This document shows positions 11,530 through 24,139 of a stretch of DNA of 64,000 bases, one piece after another. Numbering within the stretch: the first letter of the stretch is position 1; each line of letters opens with the position of its first letter. A program made the translations under genes and the position numbers. The DNA comes from Phymorhynchus buccinoides (taxonomy: Eukaryota > Mollusca > Gastropoda > Neogastropoda > Raphitomidae), in contig CM065713.1 in NCBI GenBank assembly GCA_017654935.2, positions 11,242,603 to 11,306,602 of the forward strand, given 5' to 3'. Under the pieces are notes generated by a model that saw only the letters and a list, made by a program, of their open reading frames with translations, was not told the origin of the DNA and ran no database searches.

Positions 11530-12963
11530 TTCTACATTGCTGTAAATATCAACTTACTCAACTGTTGGTAGGCCTATGTTTCCTGTTTGGAGTCTATGAT
11601 GCAGCCAACGTTTATGCATCATCTTGTCACTGGAACGGACCCTGCTAGTCTAATGAAACACACACATACATACGCGCGCGCGCACGCACACACACACACG
11701 CACACACATGCACACAAAGATTACTCATGGCAACACAACAAACTGAAGTGGCTGCTGTTACTGTTAGTGTTTAGTATTCCTTCCAGTCTTGCGCATGCAT
11801 TAGATCTAGACTAGTCTAGATAACTAAGGCACTGTTACAGTGTTAGAACGACACTTTTCTAGATATAATTGGGTTAAACCTTCCTATATAACAAGTCTAG
11901 ACTCAAATGCTCTATATTATACTGCGTAGAACGTCTGTAGCAGCTCTAAATTGTTCACTGTCTTCACTGATCAGACACAAACTTTAGCCATTGAAAAAAC
12001 GCACTGATATTCGAACGGAATCTATCCATTTTTTCTTAACACATCAAGAGTGCCCACACTGCAGTGCCAAATGCGCTAAGCTGTTGTTACTCATTACATA
12101 ACTATTTGTAGTCAATTCGATCTATTTCAATCAGACATACTACTGATACTAGACCAGAGAAGAAGATTGTTTCGACGTTTGCAAACACTACTTTGGTAGA
12201 ATTATCATGACTAGATCTAAATTTCGCACATCGTCATCGAAACAGTTTACTTACTTGCAGATCTTATCCTCATGCTCTCACATCCTGTGGCTGATTGCTT
12301 TGTCAAAATAAAAAAACAAACATTCCGTTGTCTGCATCTCCAAAAGAAAACAAATGCGACAAAGGGATACACTGCTGCACTGACTGCCAAACAATGGCAG
12401 TGCTTGATATTATGGTTTGGGACTCCCAACAAACATGGACGTCTTTTAATTGCTTCCGATGTGAGGGGTCAATCGGGGTCAATCCAGGTGTGTCAAACTG
12501 CGTCAAAGTCAGTTTTTACCGTTTTATTAAGAAGCTGTGTCGATTTTTATAAAATTATTGTTAGGGCAGGGGTCATGTGTATGATAAGAGGTCGTTCAGC
12601 CGAATTTGGTGCTCTGCTAGAGAAGGTCTTTAAGAATGTTAATGCAGCTATGCGCATTTTTATACATGCATTCTACATCTGTATCGTTAAAAAATCAGGA
12701 CTTTCCTGGAGTTGCACTGCCCCCGGGCATTGCCTCCAGGATCGTTCCCACCATCTTTATATCTACTAATGTCCCAATATGTGTCTGCTTCCAGACCGGA
12801 GGACGGTTTCGTCGTCGATTTTGTATTACTATTACGAACGACGAAATAATGCTTTACGCCCTCTGCGGCCTTTCGGCCATGTGGGGCAAAAGAATAAACG
12901 ATTTCTATGACTGGAGGTAACTGAAGTTGTTTTACGTCCTCCAGGCGCCGTGAGTAAAAATGA
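11530..12963. other. Arm DNA without a recognised gene
   Basis: Mirrored at about 31540-33115. ORFs at 12272-12769 and 12295-12552 overlap in different frames, and the first is broken in the mirror copy by indels, so neither behaves like a conserved gene. A copy of dispersed repeat S (TTGCACTGCCCCCGGGCATT) occupies about 12665-12800. Confidence 0.5.
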
Positions 12964-13185
12964 TGTATTTTAGGAACATTTTCAGCTAATAACCTTTTTT
13001 GAATACTAACCCTAACCCTAACCCTAGCCATAAACCTAACCCTACCCCCACTATGTTTTACTTTTGCAGTACACCGCGATTTGTCACAGTTGTGGTTCGT
13101 TGCGTTTTTCCGTCTTATAGGGTGGGGGTAGGGTTAGGTTTGGGGCTAGGGTTAGTATTCCACAAAAGGTTAGAAGCTATGTCTA
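12964..13185. mobile_element. MITE T1 with telomere-like inverted repeats
   Basis: Inverted repeats begin TGTATTTTAGGAACATTTT and continue inward through AATACTAACCCTAACCCTA and CCTAACCCTACCCCCAC. The centre carries ACACCGCGATTTGTCAC and CGTTGCGTTTTTCCG. The telomere-like CCCTAA units are thus part of the terminal inverted repeat and not an isolated array. The best preserved copy is 31302-31537; partial copies are 13981-14141 and 30490-30647. Confidence 0.65.
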
Positions 13186-13980
13186 AAACTCGAGTTAGTC
13201 CACTTCAAAATTACAGCGTAGTTCACTCGAGACATCCGTAAGACAGGCAAATCCCCCCCCCCCCTAAAATGGAATTAACCGAGAAAGGTAGAGGGGGGGG
13301 GTGCACATCTGGACCTTTCACCCGGACATTTGTAGATACAACGATTGGTTGGAACCAATACTGGACACAAGCACCCCAGCTACGAGGCATGCGTAGACAA
13401 CACCCATACACAGTTCCCGAGTTTTAACAATATATATCTTGGTGTAGCCTGTAACACGCCTCAGTTAAAACCTCATCGGTCTCAATGGTACCGCCCCCCC
13501 CTCCCCTCCCTCAGTAATCCGTAATACCTCCCAGCGCAATAGCAATATGGGACAAACAACACTTTTCTTTAAAGAGAAAGCTGCACACCACAAGATTAAT
13601 ATTACTGAAAGATATGTTTGTTATCGGGCATAGCTTCCCAACGATCGATGCGCTGAGTGACACACATGCTTCTTTAGAGTCTCCGTCCTAATCTATATGT
13701 GTCTTGGGACCAACAAGCACTCGACGATCTAACAAAAACTCTCAGACTGTGTGATTCTGTCCATCAACATGAGAGATGACAACTCCAAGGGAACCTCCAA
13801 ACCCCAGACGCACGTCTTACATACATTACATAGCGGCGATAGCAACACCAAGAGGCTATGCAACTTCAACTATTAGATCTACTACTTGTAATTTAGCAAC
13901 AGCCAACAAACAATCACCCCCCCTGCATTTCTCGGTTAATTACCATTTTTCCGTTTTTGCCTTTCCTACCATACCTACAG

Positions 13981-14141
13981 CTGTATTTTAGGAACATTTT
14001 AGACAATTTATCTTTTTTGGAATACTAACCCTAACCCAAATCTAAACCTAACCCTACTACCCCCCACTATATGTAATGCAGTACACCGCGATTTGTCAAA
14101 GTTGGGGGTTTGTTGCGTTTTTTCGTCCTATAGGGTGGGGG
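13981..14141. mobile_element. Partial T1 MITE interrupted by T3
   Basis: The left T1 terminus (CTGTATTTTAGGAACATTTT), the CCCTAA-like inner part and the central block are present. The right terminus is missing, and MITE T3 starts exactly at 14142 after GGGTGGGGG. This suggests T3 inserted into, or recombined with, a T1 element. Confidence 0.5.
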
Positions 14142-14388
14142 TGTCGCATGAAAAAAAGGTAGCTCGTAAAAATAAAAAGCTCGCTACTATGAGAGTGTAT
14201 TTGCGACAACCACAAATTTCACTTTTTTGTACTTTAACAATTTAACTAACCCTAACCCTAACCCTAAACCCTAAACCCTAGAAAAAAGTTAAATTTGTGG
14301 TTTATGCTCAATGTCGCAAATATACACTCAGAACACTGTCATAGGTAGCGAGCTTTTTATTTTTACGAGCTACCTATTTCATGCGACA
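14142..14388. mobile_element. MITE T3 with a TTAGGG core
   Basis: A 247-bp element with inverted repeats near 90-95 bp, ends TGTCGCATGAAA / TTTCATGCGACA, inner blocks GGTAGCTCGTAAAAATAAAA and ATTTGCGACA. The unpaired centre is a short array of CCCTAA units (14245-14280), the complement of TTAGGG. No ORF. Mirror copy 30253-30489. Confidence 0.7.
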
Positions 14389-14539
14389 GTGGTAGGGGGA
14401 GGGCACATCTTGACCCTTACCCTTAGGAGCTATGCTCAGCCTGAAATGTGTCAGAGTTCCAAGATAAGAGTGAGAAATAAAAATGTTCCAGGCCGGCCAA
14501 TGGCGTAAGAAGAAATCAATGCCACGTACATAAATCCCA

Positions 14540-17500
14540 GACGAATTCGCTTATAAGAACTCGCTTACAATCAAGCAAAAAATATGTCCCTGGCCAAACT
14601 CCTTCTTTCGTATGTATTATCAAAACTCGAATAATATTTATAAGAAACTCGTTTATAAGAAAACTCGTTTATAATCAAACAAATTCCTTCTCCCATCGGC
14701 AATGGAAACTTGGATATAAGAAACTCGAACCCGCTTATAAAAAAACTCGCTTATAGGAAAACTCGCTTATAATCAAGCAATTTATCCCCCCAGGCCGAAA
14801 CTCCTTCTTTCTTATGTATTATCAAAGCTCGGATATAAGAAAACCACTTATAAGAAAACTCGACTATATAATCAAGAAAATTCGTTCTCCCATCCACGAT
14901 GTAAACTCAGATATAAGAAAATGATTTCATACAAGGGAGTTGGTTTGCAGTTCATTTTCTTATAAGCAAGTTTGATTTTCTTATAAGCGTATTTTTCTAA
15001 ATTAGGGAACGAACTGAAACTGCAGTCCTCCCAACAAAACAAACAAAAAAAGAGGAAAATTTACGTCAGAGCAGCTACGTCACAGACACTCTAACTGGTA
15101 CAGACACTTGATTGCAAGACTAACTGAGTTATTTTTGTTCCTTAAAAATATCATACTTTCCTTTAGTATTCTGTACAAAATAAATGCTGAGCAGAAGAAA
15201 CATTACGAATGCCTGTATTTTTGTGTTAGTCGTAGTGAGACTAGAGTAGCCTACCTTAATATAGAAAGATACAGCCGAATCCGCTTATAAGAAAACTCGC
15301 TTATAATGAAGCAAAAAAATTTCCATGCCGAACTTCTTCTTTCTTATCTATGATCAAAACTCGGATATAAGAAACTCGCTTATAAGAAAACTCGGTTATA
15401 AGCAAGCAAATTCCTTCTCCCATCCGTGATGGAAACTTGGATATAAGAAAATTTAAGAAACAAGCTTATAAGAAAACTCGGTTATAAGCAAGTAGATTTT
15501 GTCTCCCATCGGCAATGGTAACTTAGATATAAGAAAATTATGTCATACAAGCGAGTTGGTTTGCAGTTCATTTTCTTATAAGCGAGTTCTATTTACTTAT
15601 AAGCAAATTACCATTGACAACATTATCTTAAAAGACCCACCAGATCACGTGTCAAAATCACAGGGTTTCACGTGTTTTCCCTCTTATAGCTGGAAAAAAA
15701 TCTTGTTTTCACCAGGTTTGACTCCCATACAAATGCCCCCAAATTGAAAATGAAACATCATTTAAAGAGCAGCCTCAATTTCAAGTTGGGGGCATTTGTA
15801 AATGTGGGTCACAGCTACCCAGAAAAAAAACAAGGGACTTAATCGTGTTGGGTCAGTGTGTCTTTAAAAGTGAGTTGGACCTGAACTGAAACGATGTTCC
15901 GAGAAAATTGAAGTCGTTCCAAAAAGGGAAAGTTTACCTCATACCAGTTGCATCACAGACAGTCTAAACAGTACAGGCACTTGATTGCAAGACTAATTGA
16001 GTTATTTTTGTTCCTTTATTTCATACTTTCCTTCAGTATTCTGTACAAAATAAATGTTGAGCAGAAGAAAAAATATGATGAGCCTGTACTTTTGTGTTGG
16101 TGGTAGAGAGACTGTCCATCCTTTTTTTCAGCAGCAATGGCAGAGAGGAAAAGGCAATTCATTTCTTTAAGAAGAAGATAAATACAAATAACTGAATATG
16201 TGGACGAAACTCCACATAAACAAAAGAAAACGACTGATAAAAAGCTGCATGGGTGGACAGTAAATGGTAATAGTTCCAGTACAAGAAAGGTGAAGGGGTA
16301 CGCATTTGATAACAGTAAAAAGAGGGGAAAAAAGCTTGTTAGTTGAGTGGTTGTAGGCACCTTTAAATCTTCTTCTTAGTAGACTATTTTGATTTTATGA
16401 TGTAAGACATGCATCAAATTAGGAAAAAGGATTTTCTCTTCGTTTTGTTTTTCTGTCCTTCTTTTCTTTTCTTTTCTCTTTTCCCTTTTCCCCATTCAAT
16501 TTGGTTATAAGGGAAAAAACTTCAAAATGTTTTCTTATATCCAAGTTTCAGATATAAGAAAACTTGAATATGGTAATAAACAAAAAATGATCTCCCTTCG
16601 ATTTTCTTATAACCGTCTTTTTGCTGTATTTTGATTTTATGATGTAAAACTATGAGTCATAAGTCACAAGTTTCTTTATTGTCCATTGGCATTGTACAAA
16701 CGCAAATACAAAATTGTCTTCCACTGTGTAAAATAAGTTATGCATCCAAATTAGAATATTGATTAAAACAAGAAACAGAAATTTACATTTAAACAAATAT
16801 GTTACTCTCACACCACACCCATCATTCATCCGCATCCGCTCTCCGCTATCTTGCTCGCTAATCATGCAACTAACACCACGTCTGCCTTCATATTTGTTTT
16901 TAATTTTCTGTTCTGTTCTTTCTTTTTTCTCGTTCCTTTTATGTTTCTGTTTAGTCTTCTTGTTATCTCTCCCCCCCCCCCTTTTTCCCATTCAATTTGG
17001 TTATAAGCAAAAAAAAATCAAAATGTTTTCTTTTATTTCTTATTCTTAAGAAAACTTGGATATAAGAAAACAAAAAAATTATCTCCCTTCAATTTTCTTA
17101 TAACCAAATTTTGCTGTAGGAAAATGATGTCATACGAGGAGTAGGTTTGCAGTTCATTTTCTTAAAAGCAATTTTTATTTCCATTGACATTTCCTTAAAA
17201 GTGAGTTGGACCTGAACTGAAAAAATGTTCCGAGAAAATTGAAGTGTTCAAAAGGGAAGTTTACGTCAGACCGTTTGTGGTCCTACAGTCTAACCAGTAC
17301 AGGCACTTTGGATTGCAGGACTAATTGAGTTATTTTTGTTCTTACTTCATAAAGTATTGTGGTGCAAAATAAATATTGAGGCAGAAAAAAATGAGTGCCT
17401 ATACTTTTGTGGTTGGTGGTAGTCATGAGAACTGTCCCATCCTTTTATTTTTCAGCAGCATGCGCCAGAGCAGGAAAGGCAATCCACAAATAACTGAATA

Positions 17501-17545
17501 TGTGGAACAAAAATCCTCCATAAACAAAAGCAAATGATGGATGAA
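14540..17545. repeat. TTATAAG-motif arrays and 1 kb repeat units, inverted copy
   Basis: Dense runs of CTCGCTTATAAGAAAACTCG and GGATATAAGAAA variants at about 14540-14960, 15270-15610, 16500-16620 and 16990-17165 alternate with a body sequence (15080-15270, 15845-16170, 17170-17545) that repeats CAGGCACTTGATTGCAAGAC and the GGACAGT block. Inverted motif pairs can form many hairpins. The pattern recalls termini of pogo/Tigger-like elements (CAGCCGAATCCGCTTATAAG at 15272), but no transposase is present. Mirror 27125-30110. Confidence 0.6.
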
Positions 17546-17835
17546 AAGCTGTGTACGCCGCCTATTGCTGCGAAAACTGATACCCACCACCATACCCATG
17601 CTTACTCTAAAACTAAACACTAACACAAGTAACAGTTGTAACAAGTTTATTAACAAATCATTTGGACATCTAACTACACAGAAACCACACTAACTCAAAA
17701 GGATATGATTGAGGATGACGATGAAAATGAATAGCGTGTTCTCAATCCATAACAATGAGTCCAATTCTTAACACTTGCTAAAATAACGCACAGTAAAACT
17801 AGTTATAAACAGAACACAAGTACACAAAATGTTCA

Positions 17836-18291
17836 ATTACCCTTACCGGACTCTGGGTTGCCAGACCCCTTGACACACAAAACATCTTATATCTCTCTAA
17901 AACTATTTAAGCAATCTTCATGAAATTTCATGACTTTGTCAAAAACGTGTAAATGGCTTTATGTGTTAAATTTCATTAATGTGTATACAAGATGAATGAC
18001 GTAATAAGACGCGTTACATTTGATATACCTTATTCCGGATGAACGGGGGTCTCCGCACGACCCCTACTTTAAAGAGCACTTGCAGTGCATTGAGTAGGGG
18101 TCGTGGGCTCAGACCCCCGCCATCCGACGGGATTAAACATGGTGACTCATTGACAAGTAGGGTCGTGGGACCCCGGGCCAGCCAGAAACAGGGATAAACC
18201 ACCTAGGAATTAGCCTCTTTGCTGAGTAGGGGGTCATGGAAGACCCCCGTCATCCTGTCGTGTAGTCAAAAGCATGATCCGGTAAAGTTAA
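17836..18291. mobile_element. piggyBac-like MITE (family 2), inverted copy
   Basis: Termini read ACCCTTACCGGA and TCCGGTAAAG-TTAA, slightly damaged relative to 26351-26802. It carries the GC-rich tandem block (GACCCCTACT, GATGGCGGGGGTC in reverse) at 18040-18270. Confidence 0.55.
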
Positions 18292-18569
18292 CTCTTCCTC
18301 AATAAGGAATAAAACTAAACTTTAAATCATCTTTATTGTCAAACACTAGGATAATAATCCCTTCACGTGTAATATAGATGCAGCTAATAATAACACTTGA
18401 GTAACATCAAAACAGTTCAGGTCATGGAACCACCGTAGGTTCACAGCCCTTCTATCACATTTGTTTCACCCACTGAGAAAACGTTCACATTGTGAAAACC
18501 CTGACCGACGATCCTTGAGCCTGAAATTCACTAAAAAACACTTTAAGCAGGACATGTGTTTTAGTGAAG

Positions 18570-20930
18570 GCTGCTACACACTTAGATGCTGAAGTTCTAC
18601 CGTGGTAACCCAGTAAATAATCCGAAAGATGGAAAAAATCCAGCCGGATGTGTTTCCTCACGGAAACGCGTCTTGCCTATTTTTTCCGTCTTCTCTTTTA
18701 TTATTTACAAATACGTGCATGAGGTTTCCGTGCATCTAATCTGTGCAGCCTTGGGCTCATGAAGCAAAAGGCAGAGTTCACAAAACAGTATTGGTGTATA
18801 TAAAGACACAGTCAAATACTGGCAAGTGGACACCACTATCATTCCTCTCACACAGGAAGGGGACAAATTGTCAACTCAAAGCAAAAGAACTACAAAACTA
18901 GATAATCGCAAAGAAGTAAAAATGACATTAACTGGAAAGAAAATTCCAAATCAAAAATAACAAGTCTAAAAACAACAAACTTTCGCCAATATCTGTTTCA
19001 TAAATGTTTAGCCGAAGGATTGCCTCTCGAGGAATTCCATATTTTAAGGGGGGGAGAGAGGATTTTTTTACCATTAGTGAAACCAAGTTTGTTTATCTTT
19101 CATCCTAGAATGTAAGACAGATTCTAGCTATTACTAGGAGGCTGTAATTGTCTTGCTTTCCTCAGAGCAACACAATGATCAATCGACGTCAAAAGCTTTA
19201 GTTAGCAATCTATCAAGAGGACAACAGTGTTCAGTTATTGTTTAAATTTAGACAGCCCATTTAAATGGATTCAATGAATATATAGAGGACATCATTAGAG
19301 GAAACTACAAGCACACAACTTCAAAGGTGGGGGAACGTTATAACAAGACCCCTGGTTTCCCTCACGGGGGAGCCACACAAACATAAACCATTATCTTTTT
19401 CATTAAATAAACATGTTGGCAAACCAAAGCTGAAAAGTTATACTCAAATTCCATTGTTCATGACCTAGCCAGTCGACCCAGTATTAACCACCATCATGTT
19501 CAACAACACACACAACAACAACATTACCGACTACATACCAACAATCTTGTAGACCAGCAAACACCATCACCACCTTCATCACCACCTACACAACCAGTGT
19601 GAAAATACAGATAATTTTTGCAAGTATTTTTAGCAAATCAAAATAAACAGGCAGAGTGAGTGGAAAACTACCGAGAGAGACTGAAGAGAGAGCGTTCTAC
19701 GGATCAGAGAGAGAGAGAGAGAGAGACAGACAGCCAGACAGAGTGATAGAGAGTCGACTCAACTCAAAATGGTTTAATGTTCTTATGCGCACACTCCACA
19801 CTTAGGCGGACGTTCTACTGGTAACCCTTAAATAAGTTAAAGAAAGAAGGAAATAACGGTCAACGTGTTTCCGCACAGAAACGCGTAGCCTATTTTTTCC
19901 TTCTTTCTCTTTAAATTTATTTTACAGATACCCAATGAGGTTTCTGCATATAATGCGTAAGCAGCCTTTGGCTCAATGAAGCCAATAGAGATGGATTCGA
20001 CAAAAAGATATATTGTTATATACGACAAATCCAAATGAACTGGCAAGTGACACCACGAGCATTCCTCGTCACATAACAAGGCCAGGGACCCCATTTTTTA
20101 TATCACACATAAAGCTACAAGAACTACAAAACTCATCTAACAACAATTAATAATACTGCCAAAGAAGTAAAAAATACATTCGACATGGAAAGAAAAATTA
20201 CAAAACAAAAATACAAGTCTTACACAAAACACAATACAACTTGCCAATATCTGTTCATAATATTGCCTTAGCAAAGGGATTCACCCGTGAGGAATTCCAT
20301 TTTTAATGGTAAGGAGAGAGGATTTATTTACCCATTAGTGAAACAAAATTGGTATCTTTCATCTAAGAATTGAAGACCATGAATTCTATGGGTACTTACT
20401 AGAGAGGCTGTATATTCGTTTCCTTTTTTGAAGAGCACACATGATCAATCATGTCAAAAGCTTTAGCAAGTCTATAAAAGCAGGACAACAGTGATTAAGT
20501 TATTGTTTATATTAGAATAGCCATTTATCGATTATAATTAATTATTGAGAGACATATTAATAATCGACAAAGCACACAACTTCCAGAAAGGTGGGGGAAC
20601 TTATACAAAAGACTCCCCGGTTCCCCCACGGGGAGCCACACAAACATTAACACATAGTTTCATACATGTTGGCAAACAAAAAAGGCCTGAAAAGTTCTAC
20701 TCAAATTCCTTGTCATGACCTTAAGCCACTTAGACCAGTATAACCCACTCATCATGTCATCTGTCCCTCCCTCACAACACAGCAACATTACCGACTACAA
20801 CAACATCTTGGTACACAAGCAAAAACACCACTTCTCACCACCTACAATCACCAGCTGAAAATACCGATACATTTATTCGAAAGTAATTTTTAGCAAGCCA
20901 AATAACAGGCACACAGAGTGAGAGAACAGT

Positions 20931-20969
<39 letters not shown>

Positions 20970-21439
20970 TGAGAGATGTCACTTAACTCAAGTTTAGCCG
21001 CAAACATACACACTTATGCGGAAGTTCTCATGCATAACCACAAGTACAATAAAGTCAAAGAAAGAAGGAAAAAATAAGCGGTACGTGTTCTACGCACAGA
21101 AACGCGTAATGCCTATTTTTTTCCTTCTGCTCTACTTATTTTACAGAAAGCGCAGGGGTTTCGGCATCTAATGTGCATGCCAGCCTGTGCGCTCAATGAG
21201 CAATAGTAGATGGAGTTCACAAAAGACGTATTGTGGATAATAAATAATAAATAATTTAATAATGCTTATATAGCCGCATAATCTCGCAAAGCAACTCAAT
21301 GCGCTTTCAACCCACCATCCCGTCGCAAAACATTCCCACAGCCGTCCACGCATCCTCACCATACATCTCTATGAAAACATGCAATAAATTCGAGCATGAT
21401 CACAACACTAACACCCCCACCTCCCCTCTCAAGCTCGCC
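18570..21439. repeat. Hairpin/RT-fragment tandem units, inverted and error-rich
   Basis: Two full units and a partial one, reverse complement of 23298-26080. Hairpins are recognisable near 18640-18710, 19845-19920 and 21055-21135 (GAAGGAAATAACGG type stems), as are the CCCCACGGGG short hairpins and decayed RT fragments near 19010-19250 and 20270-20510. Many one-base insertions relative to the other arm suggest poor consensus near this contig end. Confidence 0.65.
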
Positions 21440-21939
21440 NNNNNNNNNNNNNNNNNNNNNNNNNNNNNNNNNNNNNNNNNNNNNNNNNNNNNNNNNNNNN
21501 NNNNNNNNNNNNNNNNNNNNNNNNNNNNNNNNNNNNNNNNNNNNNNNNNNNNNNNNNNNNNNNNNNNNNNNNNNNNNNNNNNNNNNNNNNNNNNNNNNNN
21601 NNNNNNNNNNNNNNNNNNNNNNNNNNNNNNNNNNNNNNNNNNNNNNNNNNNNNNNNNNNNNNNNNNNNNNNNNNNNNNNNNNNNNNNNNNNNNNNNNNNN
21701 NNNNNNNNNNNNNNNNNNNNNNNNNNNNNNNNNNNNNNNNNNNNNNNNNNNNNNNNNNNNNNNNNNNNNNNNNNNNNNNNNNNNNNNNNNNNNNNNNNNN
21801 NNNNNNNNNNNNNNNNNNNNNNNNNNNNNNNNNNNNNNNNNNNNNNNNNNNNNNNNNNNNNNNNNNNNNNNNNNNNNNNNNNNNNNNNNNNNNNNNNNNN
21901 NNNNNNNNNNNNNNNNNNNNNNNNNNNNNNNNNNNNNNN
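21440..21939. other. Assembly gap of 500 N
   Basis: Exactly 500 N between piece 2 and piece 3, placed close to the axis of the large inverted repeat. Confidence 1.
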
Positions 21940-22367
21940 AACACACAGACAGCAAGCTACTATGGGGAAAGTATAGAGTTAGAAATACCTGGAGACAATC
22001 ATGGCGCTGAGCTGTCAGATTCTGATTCTGATGAATCTGAAGAATCTCACTCTGATTCATATTCTGATTCTGATTCTGATGAATCTGAAGGATCTCACTC
22101 TGATTCTGATTCTGAAGAATCTTACTCTGATTCAGATTCTGATTCTGAATCTGATGAAACTGTTTGGGCTGAAGTTAATTTGGATGGATTTTATTCAGAT
22201 TCTGAGTCCAAATCTGATGAAGTTGATTCTGATGGATGTGACTGACTCAGTTTTTAATTCTGATGAATGTGATGAAGTTGATTCAAATCAAACTGATGAA
22301 GTTGATTCAGATGGATCCATTTTTTATTTAGATTCTGAATCAAATTCTGATAAATCTGATGCGTGGT
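21940..22367 (+). pseudogene. Ser/Asp/Glu-rich acidic coding fragment
   Basis: From the gap edge an open frame of about 101 codons reads into an acidic low-complexity region made almost only of Ser, Asp and Glu, then residues such as SDETVWAEVNLDGFYSD, and stops at a TGA at 22243. In another frame the same style continues (NSDECDEVDSN..., DSESNSDKSDAWW) to about 22367, followed by GTGGGTAAAG, a possible splice donor. One frameshift therefore splits the region. Acidic Ser/Asp repeats occur in biomineralisation proteins and in disordered nuclear proteins; I cannot choose. The N-terminus lies in the gap. It could be a real exon with an assembly indel, or a decayed transposon part. Confidence 0.4.
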
Positions 22368-22440
22368 GGGTGGGTAAAGGTGTGTGTGTGAGGGGTGGGG
22401 GTTGTGGGGGGGGGGGGGGGTCAAGTATGGAAGGAAGGTG

Positions 22441-23060
22441 AGTGAGGGTCCAGGGGTCCATCACCCAAATTAGAATCTGACGATAATTTGAATGTAAAGA
22501 AAGAATCAGGCGTCTTTTCTGGAAGAATAAGATGTGAATTTATGACCCATGTTGTACTTAGCTCAAGGTCTGGATTAGAATGAAAAGTTTACATTTACAT
22601 GAGATGCATGGTGTCAATGCTATTAACCTAGTAGCAATATGTATACTTTTTTCTTTGAAGTGATGGAGGTCTGAATCGCCTTATTTACTTGAATTTGGCA
22701 TAGTGATCAGTTTACAGATTGAAACATTTTGGGATTTAGTATAAAATTCAGTGACAGTTACAGACCTGTTTAGTCTACTCTTTTCAAGTAGTATTCTACT
22801 CAATTTGGATCTCTACTACTCTTCAGAATTGAAAATAATGCTCTTTAATTCTTGATTACTACTCATTTTCAGTGAACATTGTTTGATGGTTTAATGAATA
22901 AAACTACACATTTTGCACCAAAACTACTCATTTCAGCTATCCGGACTACTCAAAATTTGTGTAGGAGGTAAGCTGGTCTGCAGTTAGTGTGGTGACAGTC
23001 CTGAGAAAACCAATGCTGTTGATGGGACTATATAAGCAATGTAAAAATAATACTAAAATA
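22441..23060. other. AT-rich stretch, nothing recognised
   Basis: No ORF, tandem repeat or inverted repeat stands out. It is single-copy in this window because piece 2 ends before it. Confidence 0.5.
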
Positions 23061-23163
23061 ATGTGAGGCTAAACATATTATGAACAGATATTTGGCAAAT
23101 TTGTAGACCTGTATTTTTGTTTGTAGTTTTAACTTTCCATATTAATGTATTTTTACTTCTTTG

Positions 23164-23194
<31 letters not shown>

Positions 23195-23583
23195 TTGTAG
23201 TTCTTTTGCTTTATTTTGCATAAAAATGTGTCCCCTCTTGTGTGAGCTGAATGATAGTGGTGTCCACATGTCAGTTCATTTGGATTTGTTTGGGTGGGGG
23301 GCTTGAAGGGAGGTGGGTGTTAGTGTGTTATCATTCTCTAATGTATTCATTTTTCATAGAGATGTATGGTGAGGATGCGTGGACCGGCTGTTGTTGGGAA
23401 TGTTTGCGCGGATGGTGGGTGAAAGCGCATTGAGTTGCTTTGCGAGATTATGCGCTATATAAGCATTATTAATTATTATTATTTATTATACACAATACCT
23501 CTTTTGTGAACTCCATCTCTATTGGCTTCATGAGCCCAAGGCTGCATGCACATTAGATGCCGAAACCCCATGCGCTTATCTGT

Positions 23584-23677
23584 AAAATAAGTAAGAGAAA
23601 GAAGGAAAAAATAGGCATACGCGTTTCTGTGCGGAAACACGTCCGCTTATTTTTTCCTTCTTTCTTTGACTTATTTA
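23584..23677. repeat. Strong hairpin in tandem unit 1
   Basis: Stem AGAAAGAAGGAAAAAATAGGC pairs with GCTTATTTTTTCCTTCTTTCT, enclosing a second stem (ACGCGTTTC / GGAAACACGT) with a short loop. The same fold recurs at 24741-24838 and 25935-26027, so it is kept in each unit. Confidence 0.75.
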
Positions 23678-23735
23678 CGGGGTTACTGCATAGAACTTCC
23701 GCATAAGTGTGTATGTGCGCTAAACTTGAGTTAAG

Positions 23736-23739
<4 letters not shown>

Positions 23740-23795
<56 letters not shown>
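23740..23795. repeat. (CT)n microsatellite
   Basis: Pure CT run directly after the unit-1 hairpin region. A second one lies at 24913-24992 in unit 2. Arg-Glu repeat ORFs here are artefacts. Confidence 0.95.
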
Positions 23796-23797
<2 letters not shown>

Positions 23798-24139
23798 CTC
23801 TCACTCTTTGTGCCTGTTATTTTGGCTTGCTAAAAATACTTTCAAAAATTATCTGTATTTTCACTGGTTGTTGTAGGTGGTGATGAAGGTGGTGTTTTTG
23901 CTTGTGTACAAGATTGTTGTTGTAGTCGGTAATGTTGCTGTTGTTGTTGTAATGATGGTGGTTTATACTGGTCTACTGGCTAGGTCATGACAATGGAATT
24001 TGAGTAGAACTTTTCAGCCTTTTGTTTGCCAACATGTTTAATGAAACTATGTGTTAATGTTTGTGTGGCTCCCCGTGGGGAAACCGGGGGGTCTTTTGTA
24101 TAAAGTTTCCCCCACCTTCTGGAAGTTGTGTGCTTGTAG

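Larger units (their letters stand above)
3225..21439 (-). repeat. Assembly piece 2: inverted copy of 23.30-41.72 kb
   Basis: The piece is, end to end, the reverse complement of about 23298-41720. Position 3225 pairs with 41720 and 21439 with about 23298. Paired landmarks: hairpin MITE 11090-11304 with 33344-33556, TTAGGG MITE 14142-14388 with 30253-30489, satellite 9565-10440 with 34203-35042. The arms differ by scattered substitutions, microsatellite lengths and small indels. That the match covers the entire contig and stops at gaps argues for a redundant haplotig. Confidence 0.9.

Noticed and set aside
11234..11814. His/Thr/Arg-rich ORFs
   Set aside because: Translations of (CA)n and (CG)n microsatellites; the same applies near 33073-33414 and 57415-57624.
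12272..12769. 165-residue ORF as a gene
   Set aside because: Broken by small indels in the mirror copy (32046-32344), overlapping ORFs in other frames, no domain.
13006..13165. True telomere end
   Set aside because: The CCCTAA units are few, degenerate and part of MITE inverted repeats, so they are interstitial.
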